Shown: piece by piece, positions 9,049 through 17,869 of the stretch | Layout of the letters: each line of letters begins with the position of its first letter | How positions within the stretch are numbered: the first letter of the stretch is position 1 | IMG/VR virus record: IMGVR_UViG_3300021960_000309 | Span: 1-32,091 of that record | Strand: one strand, 5' to 3' | DNA length: 32,091 nt | Origin: a virus | Made by a program: the position numbers and the translations under genes | Notes under the pieces: generated by a model | What the model saw: only the letters and a program-made list of their open reading frames with translations | Database searches by the model: none | What the model was told of the DNA's origin: nothing

Positions 9049-10453
9049 CAGCCCACCCCAACCGCTTCTGCCAAGTCTCGGCATCAAGAATCAAAATGTT
9101 GTCTCGGAATTCCTTTGTTGCTTGGACTGAAAGAGCCAAGGCCATAACCATGTCATCATGACCACCAAGGCTTTCCATGCGCCCATTATCCAACATGGTG
9201 AAGGTGGACAACTCGTTTATGAGGGTGTTCATGTGGCGGTGAGTTGCCCCTTCGTCTTTGAAAGGAAGAGACAAATGGTTGCGCTCAAAGTGCAACTGCA
9301 AAGTGTGAATCAGTGCCTCCTTCTTCATTCGGGTGGTGTTGAAGGGTTTGATAGGAAGGTCGCTGATTTCAGCCAGCACTTGATTGAAAGCCATAGCGAA
9401 GTTGTTTGTTTCCAACTCAATGATAACTGGGTTGAATCGTGCGTTCAACTCAATGATTTTCTCAATCTGTGCGCTGAAATCCATACCCTTCTCGTGATGC
9501 ACATGCACGATTCGCTTATGTTTCTTCTCATCCATCCCAATAACCAACATGCAGGTATAGTCGGCTTTCCTGTTTGCACTGATAGCAGGATCCCACCCGA
9601 TGTAATAGGACAACTCTTCATCGGCTTGAGGATAATATGACAGGGCCAATGAGTCGTCTTTGGCGTTTTCAATCACTTCTTCGGGGAACAAACTTGCTTC
9701 ACTGGCTATCGGTTTGCACAGGTATTCACGGGTGAAAGCAATCGAAGTCATTTCACTTCGTCGTGTTTTCAGTGCTTCCAATGACCACCTTTCGGGCCAT
9801 AGTGGATCGCCTGTTCGCTCATTGATTGCGGGGTATTCGTTGACGCAATACCCGTCCAACTTCTTCAACTCGGAATAAAGGTCGGTGTAGGAGAACGGCG
9901 TTCCAACGATGCACAGTTGCGCTGTGTGGTGGAGAACGGGGAGAAGGGCGGTGTAAAACCATGTTGAGATTGACTTCAACTGGGTGGGTGCTTCGCTTGA
10001 AAGGATGTCGTCAAGAACCACAATTTGAGGGTGCGCCCCACGAACAGCCTTACCAACGGACATGGCCCGTATAGATGATTTGTTGGTCATTTTGAACAAC
10101 TGCTTGGCCCATCCCCTCGGCGGCTTCAAATGAGCCAAAGCAGGGGTCGTCATAATCAACTCGTCCATTTTTGCCATGTGGTCAATTGACTGGTGCTGGC
10201 TGTGCGAGAAGAACAAAACTTCAGTGCCAGGATTGTAAGCCATTTTCCATAGGAGATAGCATCGAAAGAACACGGATTTGCCGTGGTCACGACTGGCTAT
10301 CACGCAGGTTTTGGTGTGGCCTTCTGCATTGTTATACCATTCTTTGTGAAATTCGGCCAGTTGAAATCCGCAGATGTCCTCAAAGAAAAATTGAAAATTG
10401 CGACGGCCCATCTCAAAATCAACCTTTGAGGCGACTTCGTTTAGGCCCGACAT
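9041..10453 (-). CDS. terL: Terminase large subunit (DNA-packaging ATPase and nuclease)
   Basis: This 470-residue motor pumps genomic DNA into the prohead and cuts it. The ATPase half shows a Walker A-like SRDHGKS (residues 54-60), a Walker B IVVLDD ending at Asp148-Asp149, and a coupling CIVGTPF segment (about 181-187). The RNase H-fold nuclease half has the three expected acidic sites: Asp288 in GWDPAIS, Glu346/348 in IIELETN, and Asp433-Asp434 in GGHDDMVMA. Walker B ends in D-D where D-E is usual. Length is typical of the family. ATG 10453 follows a strong GAGGTGA site. This is the most secure functional call in the window and marks the region as tailed-virus DNA. Confidence 0.96.
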   Translation of the reverse strand: MSGLNEVASKVDFEMGRRNFQFFFEDICGFQLAEFHKEWYNNAEGHTKTCVIASRDHGKSVFFRCYLLWKMAYNPGTEVLFFSHSQHQSIDHMAKMDELIMTTPALAHLKPPRGWAKQLFKMTNKSSIRAMSVGKAVRGAHPQIVVLDDILSSEAPTQLKSISTWFYTALLPVLHHTAQLCIVGTPFSYTDLYSELKKLDGYCVNEYPAINERTGDPLWPERWSLEALKTRRSEMTSIAFTREYLCKPIASEASLFPEEVIENAKDDSLALSYYPQADEELSYYIGWDPAISANRKADYTCMLVIGMDEKKHKRIVHVHHEKGMDFSAQIEKIIELNARFNPVIIELETNNFAMAFNQVLAEISDLPIKPFNTTRMKKEALIHTLQLHFERNHLSLPFKDEGATHRHMNTLINELSTFTMLDNGRMESLGGHDDMVMALALSVQATKEFRDNILILDAETWQKRLGWADA

Positions 10454-10462
10454 TCATTCACC

Positions 10463-13120
10463 TCAAATCACAAACGGTTCGGGTTCTTCATCATCTACGG
10501 GTATGCGAGGTGCTAAGAGATAACGCAATTCATTCATAAGGCCTTCAAAATCACCTTCGGGTTCACCATGTTCTGTTGTTTCAACGCGTAATTGCAGTGG
10601 AGCCGCACCACCTTTGGGTGTTTGCATAAGGTCAAGAATTGCAGGATTGTCTTTGAAGTCTTTCAAATTCGGAATGATTTTGAGGTATTCTTGGTCGTAA
10701 ATGCTGTCGGGGGCCTCCTCAAAAGCAATATCGGATTTGTCCTTTGGAGCATTCTTGAGCCGTTCCATCAATTCCTTTATGCTGGTTTCGATTGAAGGGC
10801 CGCCCAAATCAGTGAATTCGGGTGGCATCATCACAGGAATGCGGTGGCGGGTTCCTGTTGGTTCTCCCATTTCATTTGCCACTGAAACTGTTTGTCCTGT
10901 GGCTCCGAAAGAGTCAAGGAGGTTTGCATTCACCATGAATTTTCCTTTACCGTCCATAAAGGGCAATTCCCAAACCGCATCTCCCTGTCCTGCTCTCGCA
11001 ACAGGCATCATCTCACCATTGATTTCGGCCAAAAGTGCTTCTTGTGGATTTAGCGTGTCGGAATTTGTTCCTTCACGAATAAAGCGTGGTGCGTCAAATG
11101 ACCTCAATTTCGGAATCCCCATTCCATCAAGAAGCGAGGGGATTTTTGGAGACACAACCCTCTTAGCACCTTTTCGATAACGCCCTAAACCCTGTCTCTT
11201 CGCAGAAGCCTCCAAGTCCTTGATTGGGAATTCGTCGCCCGAAAAACCAGTGCCAGTGAAGACTTCATCACCAATGTTTGCGGTCAAAGGAGGAAATGGT
11301 TCTTTGCCTTGTCCGAGATACCGAAATCCTGCCGAATAACCCCCAGTCATGGGAAATCTCCTCGGCCCTTGACGATTTTTGCTCATCTCTATGAGAGGCG
11401 AGAGATTCATTGGGACTCCGATCATCCCCCTAAGATCCCCAGTCTTTACCGATTGAGGAGCAACAGTCATCATGCCCACATGGTCGCTCGAAATCGCCGT
11501 TCCCGCCGCAGGCCGACCTTCACGGTTTGTCAAAAATAATCCCGAATCGTTCACCAAACCCATAGCCAAGAGGTCTTTTATGCTCAATGCTTTGTTCAAT
11601 GGATAACCCTTTTTTGCGAGATTATGTCCCAAAGGAGAATCCTTTACAGGAACCTTTAGACTCGTTTTGTTTTCATCGGTTTTTTTTTCGGCATTGTTGT
11701 CCTTCTTGGGAGGATTGGCTTTTCCTTGCAGTGCCGCCGCAACTGCTCCCGTAGCAGGGTTGCCCGACTTCTTTTCTTTTGCAGGTTTCTCATCGGCAGG
11801 CTTACCAATATCGGCGGCCACCGTTTTCGCCTCTTTGGGTGATTTCTTCGACTTTGGCAGGTCATCAGTTGGAGACTTTTCCTCGGCCTGCGGTGCGGCC
11901 TTCTTCGGCGTAGCCTTCTTCGGTGCGGCCTCCTTTTTTGGTGGAGCCTTATTGCGCCCCCCCACCTCTCGAAGTGTTGCCCGACCATCCCTGTCCTTTG
12001 GCCCCCATTCGTGGGTTCCAGCACGAACCAAATTGAACGCTCTTATCCCTTCTACGAATTTATCACCCACTCTTACACGCATGGCCTTGGGGCTTTCTCC
12101 TTCGGGTGAATCGTAAAAACCGCTATCGTCCTTCTTTGGTTCGGACTTTGGTTCCTCCTTCATCGGAGCGACCGCTTCTTGCACTGCTGGCACTTTGGAT
12201 GCAGGCTTTAATTCGGGCGTAGGTTCGGGCGTAGTTTCGGGCGTAGGTTCGGGCGTAGGTTCGGGTGGTCGAATAGATTCCTCAATGGCTTTCCAACCTG
12301 CTTCACCTGCTTCGTCCGACAAAGGTTCTTCATCGGGTTCGGGAAGTGACATAAACGATGATGGTTCTTCATCAGTGGTTGGTTCGGGCATAGCAGTGAA
12401 GTCTGTTGCATCGACTCTTTGCTTGGTTTTCGCAGACCCCATTTCATCGTTTGTAGGGTCATTCACGCCATCGGCCATGTCGATCATCTGCTCAACCTTT
12501 TCAGTCGAAACATCAGTTGGAGAAGGCGTTGCTTGATAGTCCCTAAAGAACCGATTCATGCGCTCTTGAAGTGATGGGCCACTGGTGGGCATAGGTCGCG
12601 CCCTTTCATCCTTCATAGGCGAGGGGGCAGGTCGTGGAGGAATACGCTCTCCTGTTAGGTTGTAAGGCACTTCGCCTCCGAGGATTGCGCTTGCTTCTTC
12701 TTGACTCATTGGTTCTTCGCCTGTCACTCCAAGTGCTTCAAAAGCGTTATGCAGGGAGGACATCGGTTCAAAGGTGCTTCCTTGAAATTTGGGTTCGGGG
12801 GGTTGTTCTTGACGAGGAGGGCTTGAGACTGTCCTTCTTCGGACGGGTTTTCTACGAGGTTTTGTCTCTTCTGTTTTTTCGTTGCGTAGTTTTTCAGCCA
12901 ACGCCGCCATTGATTCGTTCTCATTCCTCACCCACTGTTCCCTGCGTTTTTCTCTCCGACTCATTCCTGCATCGGAAGGCAAATCCGCTACAACTCTTTG
13001 TAGCCGCTCGTTGCGTTCTCGTGCTTGGTCGAAACGCTCATTCCTGCGGCGTTGTCGGCCTTCACGAAACCCCTTTTCCACGGCATGTTCCCATGCTTGG
13101 TCAAATTCAACGGAGGCCAC
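10463..13120 (-). CDS. Large partly disordered virion-module protein with FDxAW N-terminus
   Basis: This 885-residue protein starts at GTG 13120 with GAGGTG upstream. Its first residues read ASVEFDQAWEHAVEKG, which resembles the FDxAWxLLK tag of the accessory array at 24152-31805. Residues ~15-90 are very basic and helical. Residues ~95-470 are low complexity: a Pro-Thr-Glu repeat (about 285-305) and a Lys-Ala-Pro histone-like stretch (about 385-460). From ~490 to the end the protein looks folded, with Gly/Pro-rich strands and an acidic C-terminus. No enzyme motif was seen. It overlaps the upstream gene by 14 bases and directly precedes the large terminase. A DNA-binding internal head protein is possible, but that is inference from charge and position. 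Confidence 0.75.
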   Translation of the reverse strand: MASVEFDQAWEHAVEKGFREGRQRRRNERFDQARERNERLQRVVADLPSDAGMSRREKRREQWVRNENESMAALAEKLRNEKTEETKPRRKPVRRRTVSSPPRQEQPPEPKFQGSTFEPMSSLHNAFEALGVTGEEPMSQEEASAILGGEVPYNLTGERIPPRPAPSPMKDERARPMPTSGPSLQERMNRFFRDYQATPSPTDVSTEKVEQMIDMADGVNDPTNDEMGSAKTKQRVDATDFTAMPEPTTDEEPSSFMSLPEPDEEPLSDEAGEAGWKAIEESIRPPEPTPEPTPETTPEPTPELKPASKVPAVQEAVAPMKEEPKSEPKKDDSGFYDSPEGESPKAMRVRVGDKFVEGIRAFNLVRAGTHEWGPKDRDGRATLREVGGRNKAPPKKEAAPKKATPKKAAPQAEEKSPTDDLPKSKKSPKEAKTVAADIGKPADEKPAKEKKSGNPATGAVAAALQGKANPPKKDNNAEKKTDENKTSLKVPVKDSPLGHNLAKKGYPLNKALSIKDLLAMGLVNDSGLFLTNREGRPAAGTAISSDHVGMMTVAPQSVKTGDLRGMIGVPMNLSPLIEMSKNRQGPRRFPMTGGYSAGFRYLGQGKEPFPPLTANIGDEVFTGTGFSGDEFPIKDLEASAKRQGLGRYRKGAKRVVSPKIPSLLDGMGIPKLRSFDAPRFIREGTNSDTLNPQEALLAEINGEMMPVARAGQGDAVWELPFMDGKGKFMVNANLLDSFGATGQTVSVANEMGEPTGTRHRIPVMMPPEFTDLGGPSIETSIKELMERLKNAPKDKSDIAFEEAPDSIYDQEYLKIIPNLKDFKDNPAILDLMQTPKGGAAPLQLRVETTEHGEPEGDFEGLMNELRYLLAPRIPVDDEEPEPFVI
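12211..12268. repeat. 12-bp tandem repeat coding for Glu-Pro-Thr-Pro units
   Basis: About five copies of a 12-bp unit (ggttcgggcgta on the plus strand, with small changes) lie inside the 885-residue protein gene. They encode alternating EPTP units, a stiff, extended linker. In-frame repeats like this change length easily by slippage, so copy number may vary between related viruses. Confidence 0.85.
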
Positions 13121-14144
13121 GACGAAGCACCTCGGTTGTGTTTCTCGCTTGAATTGCCTTTCGGATGGTTAGCATCTCATGAAGTGCATCACGATCCATT
13201 GATTTCTCCGTTCTCAAACGCTCCAAATCTTTTCGCCCTTGGTTTCGCTGATACATGTTGTAACCTGCGGCGGCGATATTTCCAAGCCCTCCTGTCAAAG
13301 CGGCGACTATGGGATTTGTTGCCAATCCCCCCTTTGTGTTTGCTCTTTTGCTTGCTTCAGCAACAGAAGCGAGGTAAGCAGGGTCTTGGATCTTTGCAGG
13401 TGCGGCTGTTTGTCCTTGCTGTGCTGGTTGTTGTCCCTGCTGTGCTGGTGGTGCGGCGGGAGCAGGTGCGGCAGGTGCAGGTGCAGGTGCGGCAGGTGCA
13501 GGTGCAGGTGCGGCAGGTGGAGGCAAAGGAACCCTCTCCTGCTCCTGCGGGGATGAAGCAGGCAGGGGAACAGGATTGGGGTCAGTGCCAGTCCCCGAAG
13601 CACTTGCGGGTGCGGCAGGTGCGGCGGGTGCGGCAGGTGCGGGGGGAGGCGTATTCGTCAAACCCATGGCCGCCGCCTGTTCAGCATTTGGCGCACCAGC
13701 AGGAACGGCAGGCCCCGAAGGTGCGGCAGGGCCGCCCATTGGCTTAATTGGAGTCAACTTTGGGAGGCGCGCTTGCATAGCATCCAGCGTTTGTTCCTCT
13801 TGTTGGAGGTTATGTTGAGCCGCTTCCTGTGGAGTCATGCCTTGAGGAGTCTTTGATGGGTCGGTGATTGCCGTTAAATTGGGATTTGAGGCTGTCCTTT
13901 CCATAAGTGCCTGTTGATTGTCACTTATCCTTTGTTGTCGGGCATCCTGTCTTTCTTGCCTGTTAGCGGCTTTAAGCCCTCTATCTGCTGTTCGGCGGTT
14001 TGCTTTCGTGTCTCGAACAAATTGCCTCCCATAACGCATATTGGCAACGCCAGGAATAAGGTCGGTTTTTCTCCCAGTGCCAGTCATGATTTTTTGTAAG
14101 TCATCATTGGCTTGGAGGCGCGCTTTCAAAGTTAAATCATCCAT
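13107..14144 (-). CDS. Pro/Ala-rich hypothetical protein
   Basis: This 345-residue protein has three parts: a basic helical N-terminus (1-80, ending in an Arg/Gln-rich helix), a long Pro-Ala and Pro-Gln linker (about 130-255, made of APAPAPA-type units), and a C-terminal region with a Gly/Ala-rich, membrane-like stretch (NPIVAALTGGLGNIAAAGY, about 275-295) followed by a charged helix. It overlaps both neighbours by 8 and 14 bases, so translation is probably coupled. A Pro-Ala linker tethering two folded ends, with a hydrophobic segment near one end, would suit an internal or ejected virion protein, but no homologue was recognised. Confidence 0.7.
   Translation of the reverse strand: MDDLTLKARLQANDDLQKIMTGTGRKTDLIPGVANMRYGRQFVRDTKANRRTADRGLKAANRQERQDARQQRISDNQQALMERTASNPNLTAITDPSKTPQGMTPQEAAQHNLQQEEQTLDAMQARLPKLTPIKPMGGPAAPSGPAVPAGAPNAEQAAAMGLTNTPPPAPAAPAAPAAPASASGTGTDPNPVPLPASSPQEQERVPLPPPAAPAPAPAAPAPAPAAPAPAAPPAQQGQQPAQQGQTAAPAKIQDPAYLASVAEASKRANTKGGLATNPIVAALTGGLGNIAAAGYNMYQRNQGRKDLERLRTEKSMDRDALHEMLTIRKAIQARNTTEVLRRGLR
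13464..13520. repeat. 21-bp tandem repeat coding for Pro-Ala units
   Basis: A GC-rich repeat with 21-bp period (ggtgcggcaggtgcaggtgca and close variants) encodes the APAPAPA linker of the Pro/Ala-rich protein. A shorter related patch lies at about 13608-13646. Both keep the reading frame. Confidence 0.8.
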
Positions 14145-15930
14145 TAAACATCACCTTCACTTTTTGCACATCTTGGACATCACGATTCCACTTCTTTGCT
14201 ATGTTTTCCCAATCGCCACGGCTTTCAAAAATCGCCACAATGTCCGAAGGTGGGCAACGCATCTCTTGGGCGAGATGAGAAACATCATTGTGGGAATTGA
14301 TGGATTTCTTTTGAATTGGGGGGGTGATTTCCTGCTTTGCGATTTCAACCTGCACGAATTCAAGCACTTCTTGAATCTGTTCAATTTCATTCATTTCGGA
14401 CTTCTTCAAGGAGGGGAATAAGCCTTCAAAGCCATATCCGAGTCTGTCCAAAAAGCGATCAACCAACGAACCGAACCTCCCTTGCTGTTGGCTCGGAGGT
14501 TGGTTGGCCGCATAAGGTTGTTGGTTTAAAGGAGCCTGTGACATTTGTTGGGGTTGAGGAATAACAGCCATCGGCGGAGGGGGTGCTGAATTTCTTGGCC
14601 TCACAGGAAGTGGAGGTGCGGCAACAACTGGATTCCGTGGCGGTGGACGAGCAGGTGGGGGATTCATCGGAGGAGGAGGAACGGGTGGGGCCTCCACAGG
14701 TGGCTGTTCGGTATTGATGTCCTCGACAGGCGTTTGTTCCTGCTGTGGTGCTTGAGCCGTGAGCGGTTCGGATGGTGGAGGTGTGCCGCCACCATACCAC
14801 GGAGGAGGTGTGCCATCATCCATGTGATGATCCTTGAGGGCTTGCATAAATCGTTGGCGATAATTTCTTCCTCGTCCGCGCTTACCTTGATAAACATCCA
14901 TGAAAAATTGTTGGGCGGCCTCTTCGGATTCAAAACCGTGTCTTTCCATGAAGCCCCGAATTTGGCGACCAATGTTTCCCATTTTGTAGTCGGTATTGCT
15001 GTGAAGGTGTTTATACCAAGCCTCATTTTTGTCTTCGGGATGGTGAAAATTTTCTAAGTTGGTGTCGTCAAATGGTTTAACTCCCGATTGTTCGCTCACT
15101 TCCTGTTCGTCTTCCGCCGATGTTCCGTCATTTGTTGGGTCATTATCGGCATGACGACCAGGCTCAAAAGCCCCGTGTTGTAGGCCAGCATGAACAGCAA
15201 ACGATGGTTCGGTTCTCAACGCCTCAAGAGCCGTCAACATAGGGTCTTGATTTGGATTTTCTGCGATAGCCCGACGAATCGTATTGTGATATTTCGTGTG
15301 AAGCCCCATGTTTTGAATGTTGATTGCATTCCGATGAACAAGACTTGGAGAAATCGAATCTCGTGTTCGCACATTGATTCCTCGCTCCTTTCGCATTTGG
15401 TCTAAACCACGATGATAAGGTCGGGTGTATTCCTCTTCCAATCCATTGAAATGTGAACGCAGTGAAGTCACAAGACGGCCATTTTCATAAATGGGATATT
15501 CTTTGTTCTGCGCCCTGTGAACAGCGACCCCCGCGCGCCATTGTGAAGTCAAACGACCTTCGGCATCAAAGGCCATGGGAATTTGTTCGTGGACTCCCAT
15601 GTTGTTTGAACGCTTGATTGCTTCATTGATGAATGGCGCACCTGCATTGACCAAACCACGGAATGCCTGCATGTAGGAGGGATTTGAAGGGCCTTCGTGG
15701 TAAATGCTGTTTAAATCGGGAACCAAGTTGTTGTCGTAAGCGTATTTGGCGGCATCTGCCTCAACCCCTGTGATGTCATCATGAACAAACGGATGAGGGT
15801 TGTTCATCATCTCCATGTAAGAACCGTTTGGCTGTTCATTGTTGATGACCGATTGAATGTAAGTGTTCAAATCAACGAGCGCATGATTCTTGCGAATCTC
15901 ATACCGCCGAGGATCGAACACGGAATACAT
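14137..15930 (-). CDS. Hypothetical protein with poly-proline linker
   Basis: This 597-residue protein starts at ATG 15930, where AGGTGA lies five bases upstream; a GTG at 15939 would sit on top of that site. Residues ~1-240 look folded and mixed, including an Arg/His-rich segment (LHTKYHNTIRRAIAENP). Residues ~245-300 are acidic, and ~300-375 form a charged helical region with GFMERHGFESEEAAQQFFMD. Residues ~375-490 are a Pro-rich linker with PPPP runs, and the last ~90 residues fold again with an amphipathic helix (EIEQIQEVLEFVQVEIAKQ). No catalytic motif was found. It belongs to the run of four large low-complexity genes before the large terminase. Confidence 0.72.
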   Translation of the reverse strand: MYSVFDPRRYEIRKNHALVDLNTYIQSVINNEQPNGSYMEMMNNPHPFVHDDITGVEADAAKYAYDNNLVPDLNSIYHEGPSNPSYMQAFRGLVNAGAPFINEAIKRSNNMGVHEQIPMAFDAEGRLTSQWRAGVAVHRAQNKEYPIYENGRLVTSLRSHFNGLEEEYTRPYHRGLDQMRKERGINVRTRDSISPSLVHRNAINIQNMGLHTKYHNTIRRAIAENPNQDPMLTALEALRTEPSFAVHAGLQHGAFEPGRHADNDPTNDGTSAEDEQEVSEQSGVKPFDDTNLENFHHPEDKNEAWYKHLHSNTDYKMGNIGRQIRGFMERHGFESEEAAQQFFMDVYQGKRGRGRNYRQRFMQALKDHHMDDGTPPPWYGGGTPPPSEPLTAQAPQQEQTPVEDINTEQPPVEAPPVPPPPMNPPPARPPPRNPVVAAPPLPVRPRNSAPPPPMAVIPQPQQMSQAPLNQQPYAANQPPSQQQGRFGSLVDRFLDRLGYGFEGLFPSLKKSEMNEIEQIQEVLEFVQVEIAKQEITPPIQKKSINSHNDVSHLAQEMRCPPSDIVAIFESRGDWENIAKKWNRDVQDVQKVKVMFNG

Positions 15931-15935
15931 GAGCC

Positions 15936-17447
15936 TCACCTTTTGCCCAAGACTCCTGCGGCTTGAAGAATGGTAGGGTCTTCAACACGAACACCTGCTC
16001 GCTCCTCTTCATTGAGCCTCGTTGCGCCATCTGCGCCAGGGTCGGATGAGCGTTCTTCTGTTGCCTGCGCTCCAACCTTTGCATTGTCATTCAATTCAAC
16101 AGGGGCTTTGGTCAAGCGATTCAATTTTTGTTCCAACCGCTTAAGCATGGCTCGCAACTGGGCCACATCAAGTGCGGTGATGGTTTTATTCTTGGGTGCT
16201 TTGATGAAGTCCTGCGTTCCCAATGGATCGCCAATTGCGCCTTGATCTCCTCGGAATTTGAAGCGAGAAGTGTTTGTCCCCATCGAAGGAGTCTTGGGCA
16301 ACTTTGCACCAATAACTGTTCCACGGCCTTCAATCCCTCTCGTATCGGCGTGAGCAGAAAGACCACGAGGCAAGGAACCCATTTGGCGACGGAATTTTTC
16401 TGCCGCCAACTTTCGCTGATATGCCACTGGGTCACGGAGTCTCAAAGGCAGTTGGTCGCTACGGCCCGAACCAAGGGAGCGCATAGCATGGCTGTGGACA
16501 TTCGGATGAAATGCTTGAACCTTGCTTGAACGGGAAAGGTTGCGTTCAGTGCTTTTTGCACGACGCTTAGATTTTGATTTGGGTTCTCGTGAACCGCCGC
16601 CTGCTGTCTTTTCACGGCCTCGTTGCCTTTTCTTACGCTTATGCTTGGCCTTGGATTTGCGCTCGTCCTCATCGGATTCCTCGTCTTCGGTGTAGCGTCG
16701 TCCCCTGTATTTGCGACGGGCTTTGATGATGTCCGACAAAGCGGTGTAGTCGTCTTCGCTTGCTCGGAAATAAGGAATTTTGCCGACAAATTCTGCAAAT
16801 GCAGGGTCTATTTCATCGTCCACGCTTAAGACTCTCTTTGCATTATCCTCGGCCTCTTGCAGTGAAGGCATGTCGAATTCTCTTGGAGGTTTTGCTCTCG
16901 TTGCGCCAGCAGGATTGCCAGGAGGAAGGCATTCAAAGCAGACTCTTGATTTTCGGGCCTGTTCAACAATTCCTTCCAGTGGTTCTCCGCATAGGCGACA
17001 TGACATCGCATCCTCTTTGCCAATATCCGATTGATACGAGATTTGGCCCGTTGGACTACGAATCGGCCCTGCGTTTGCTCCTGCGGCCAGTGAACCGCCG
17101 TTTGCCATCAACCCCATGTCCACGCCCATGCCCGATTCCAAGAGTTGTTGCATTCCATCCGTCATGGGGGTTCGCCCCAAAACATCGTCAATTTCCATGG
17201 GCTTGATTGAAATGTGCGGGATTTGAGAAGCCAACTCACGGAGAGCGCGCTCACGACGCTTCTTGGGGTCGTTTTGATTCACACTCTCCTCGTCTTCGGG
17301 GGTTTTCAACGAATGATGCGAGAGGCCGTCGCTATCCTCGTTGGGGTTGATGTCGTAGTCCAACATCTCACGGCCATTGTAGCCGCCTGTGAATTCTTGA
17401 GTCCTTGGAGTCCAAAGGCCCTGTTCTCGTGGGTTGCTCATCACCAT
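15936..17447 (-). CDS. Zinc-knuckle protein with strongly basic segment
   Basis: This 503-residue protein carries a CRLC-N17-CFEC zinc finger around residues 149-172. A very basic stretch (about 260-310, runs of Lys/Arg with Ser, for example KAKHKRKKRQRGREK) would bind nucleic acid. A conserved-looking helix lies near 430-450 (ALDVAQLRAMLKRLEQKLNRL). ATG 17447 is preceded by GGGAGG at good spacing. The combination of zinc finger and Lys/Arg patch suggests binding of the packaged DNA or of RNA, but this is inferred. No family was recognised. Confidence 0.72.
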   Translation of the reverse strand: MVMSNPREQGLWTPRTQEFTGGYNGREMLDYDINPNEDSDGLSHHSLKTPEDEESVNQNDPKKRRERALRELASQIPHISIKPMEIDDVLGRTPMTDGMQQLLESGMGVDMGLMANGGSLAAGANAGPIRSPTGQISYQSDIGKEDAMSCRLCGEPLEGIVEQARKSRVCFECLPPGNPAGATRAKPPREFDMPSLQEAEDNAKRVLSVDDEIDPAFAEFVGKIPYFRASEDDYTALSDIIKARRKYRGRRYTEDEESDEDERKSKAKHKRKKRQRGREKTAGGGSREPKSKSKRRAKSTERNLSRSSKVQAFHPNVHSHAMRSLGSGRSDQLPLRLRDPVAYQRKLAAEKFRRQMGSLPRGLSAHADTRGIEGRGTVIGAKLPKTPSMGTNTSRFKFRGDQGAIGDPLGTQDFIKAPKNKTITALDVAQLRAMLKRLEQKLNRLTKAPVELNDNAKVGAQATEERSSDPGADGATRLNEEERAGVRVEDPTILQAAGVLGKR

Positions 17448-17869
17448 TTGTTATCCTCCCTCCTTTTTCTTCGTAGGTGAACAAAGGCATTCATGGCGAT
17501 CAGTGGCAACTTTGAATACCAGCAAGAAAGAACGGGCGTTTCGGAATAAGACTTTGAAATGGGAACCATGGCCCTTCGCAATTCGTCGAAGGCCTTGATT
17601 GATTGGATGTAGTCAATCTCCGTGTCATTTTCCAACTGTGCAAAGGCCATGCGAACACCAATCAATGCCCCATAGACGGATTGTTCGACTTCTTCATAAC
17701 CAGTGATTTTGAATTTAGCCATGCCTTCCGACCATTCTTTGATGACAAAATCAAGAGCGGAACAAAACACAATGGCTTCATTCAGTGTCAAAATTTCTTT
17801 CTTCTCCAAGACTTCGGAGAAAGGAGAATCCTTGAGCATCAACTCGTGCAGTGTTTTTCCCCCCTTCAT
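17441..17869 (-). CDS. Small helical protein, unknown
   Basis: This 142-residue, mostly helical protein has KEILTLNEAIVFCSALDFVI and VEQSVYGALIGVRMAF segments and a basic C-terminus (HLRRKRRED). Start ATG 17869 overlaps the stop of the upstream zinc-finger gene by four bases (ATGA), so the two are probably made together. No motif identifies its function. The coupling to the candidate small terminase suggests a partner in packaging, as an inference only. Confidence 0.68.
   Translation of the reverse strand: MKGGKTLHELMLKDSPFSEVLEKKEILTLNEAIVFCSALDFVIKEWSEGMAKFKITGYEEVEQSVYGALIGVRMAFAQLENDTEIDYIQSIKAFDELRRAMVPISKSYSETPVLSCWYSKLPLIAMNAFVHLRRKRREDNKW

Noticed and set aside
9158-9640. A 160-codon plus-strand open frame
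   Set aside because: It lies wholly opposite the nuclease half of the large terminase, whose catalytic residues are intact.
13025-13747. A 240-codon plus-strand open frame
   Set aside because: It is antisense to two well supported minus-strand genes and has low-complexity sequence produced by the Pro-Ala repeats on the other strand.
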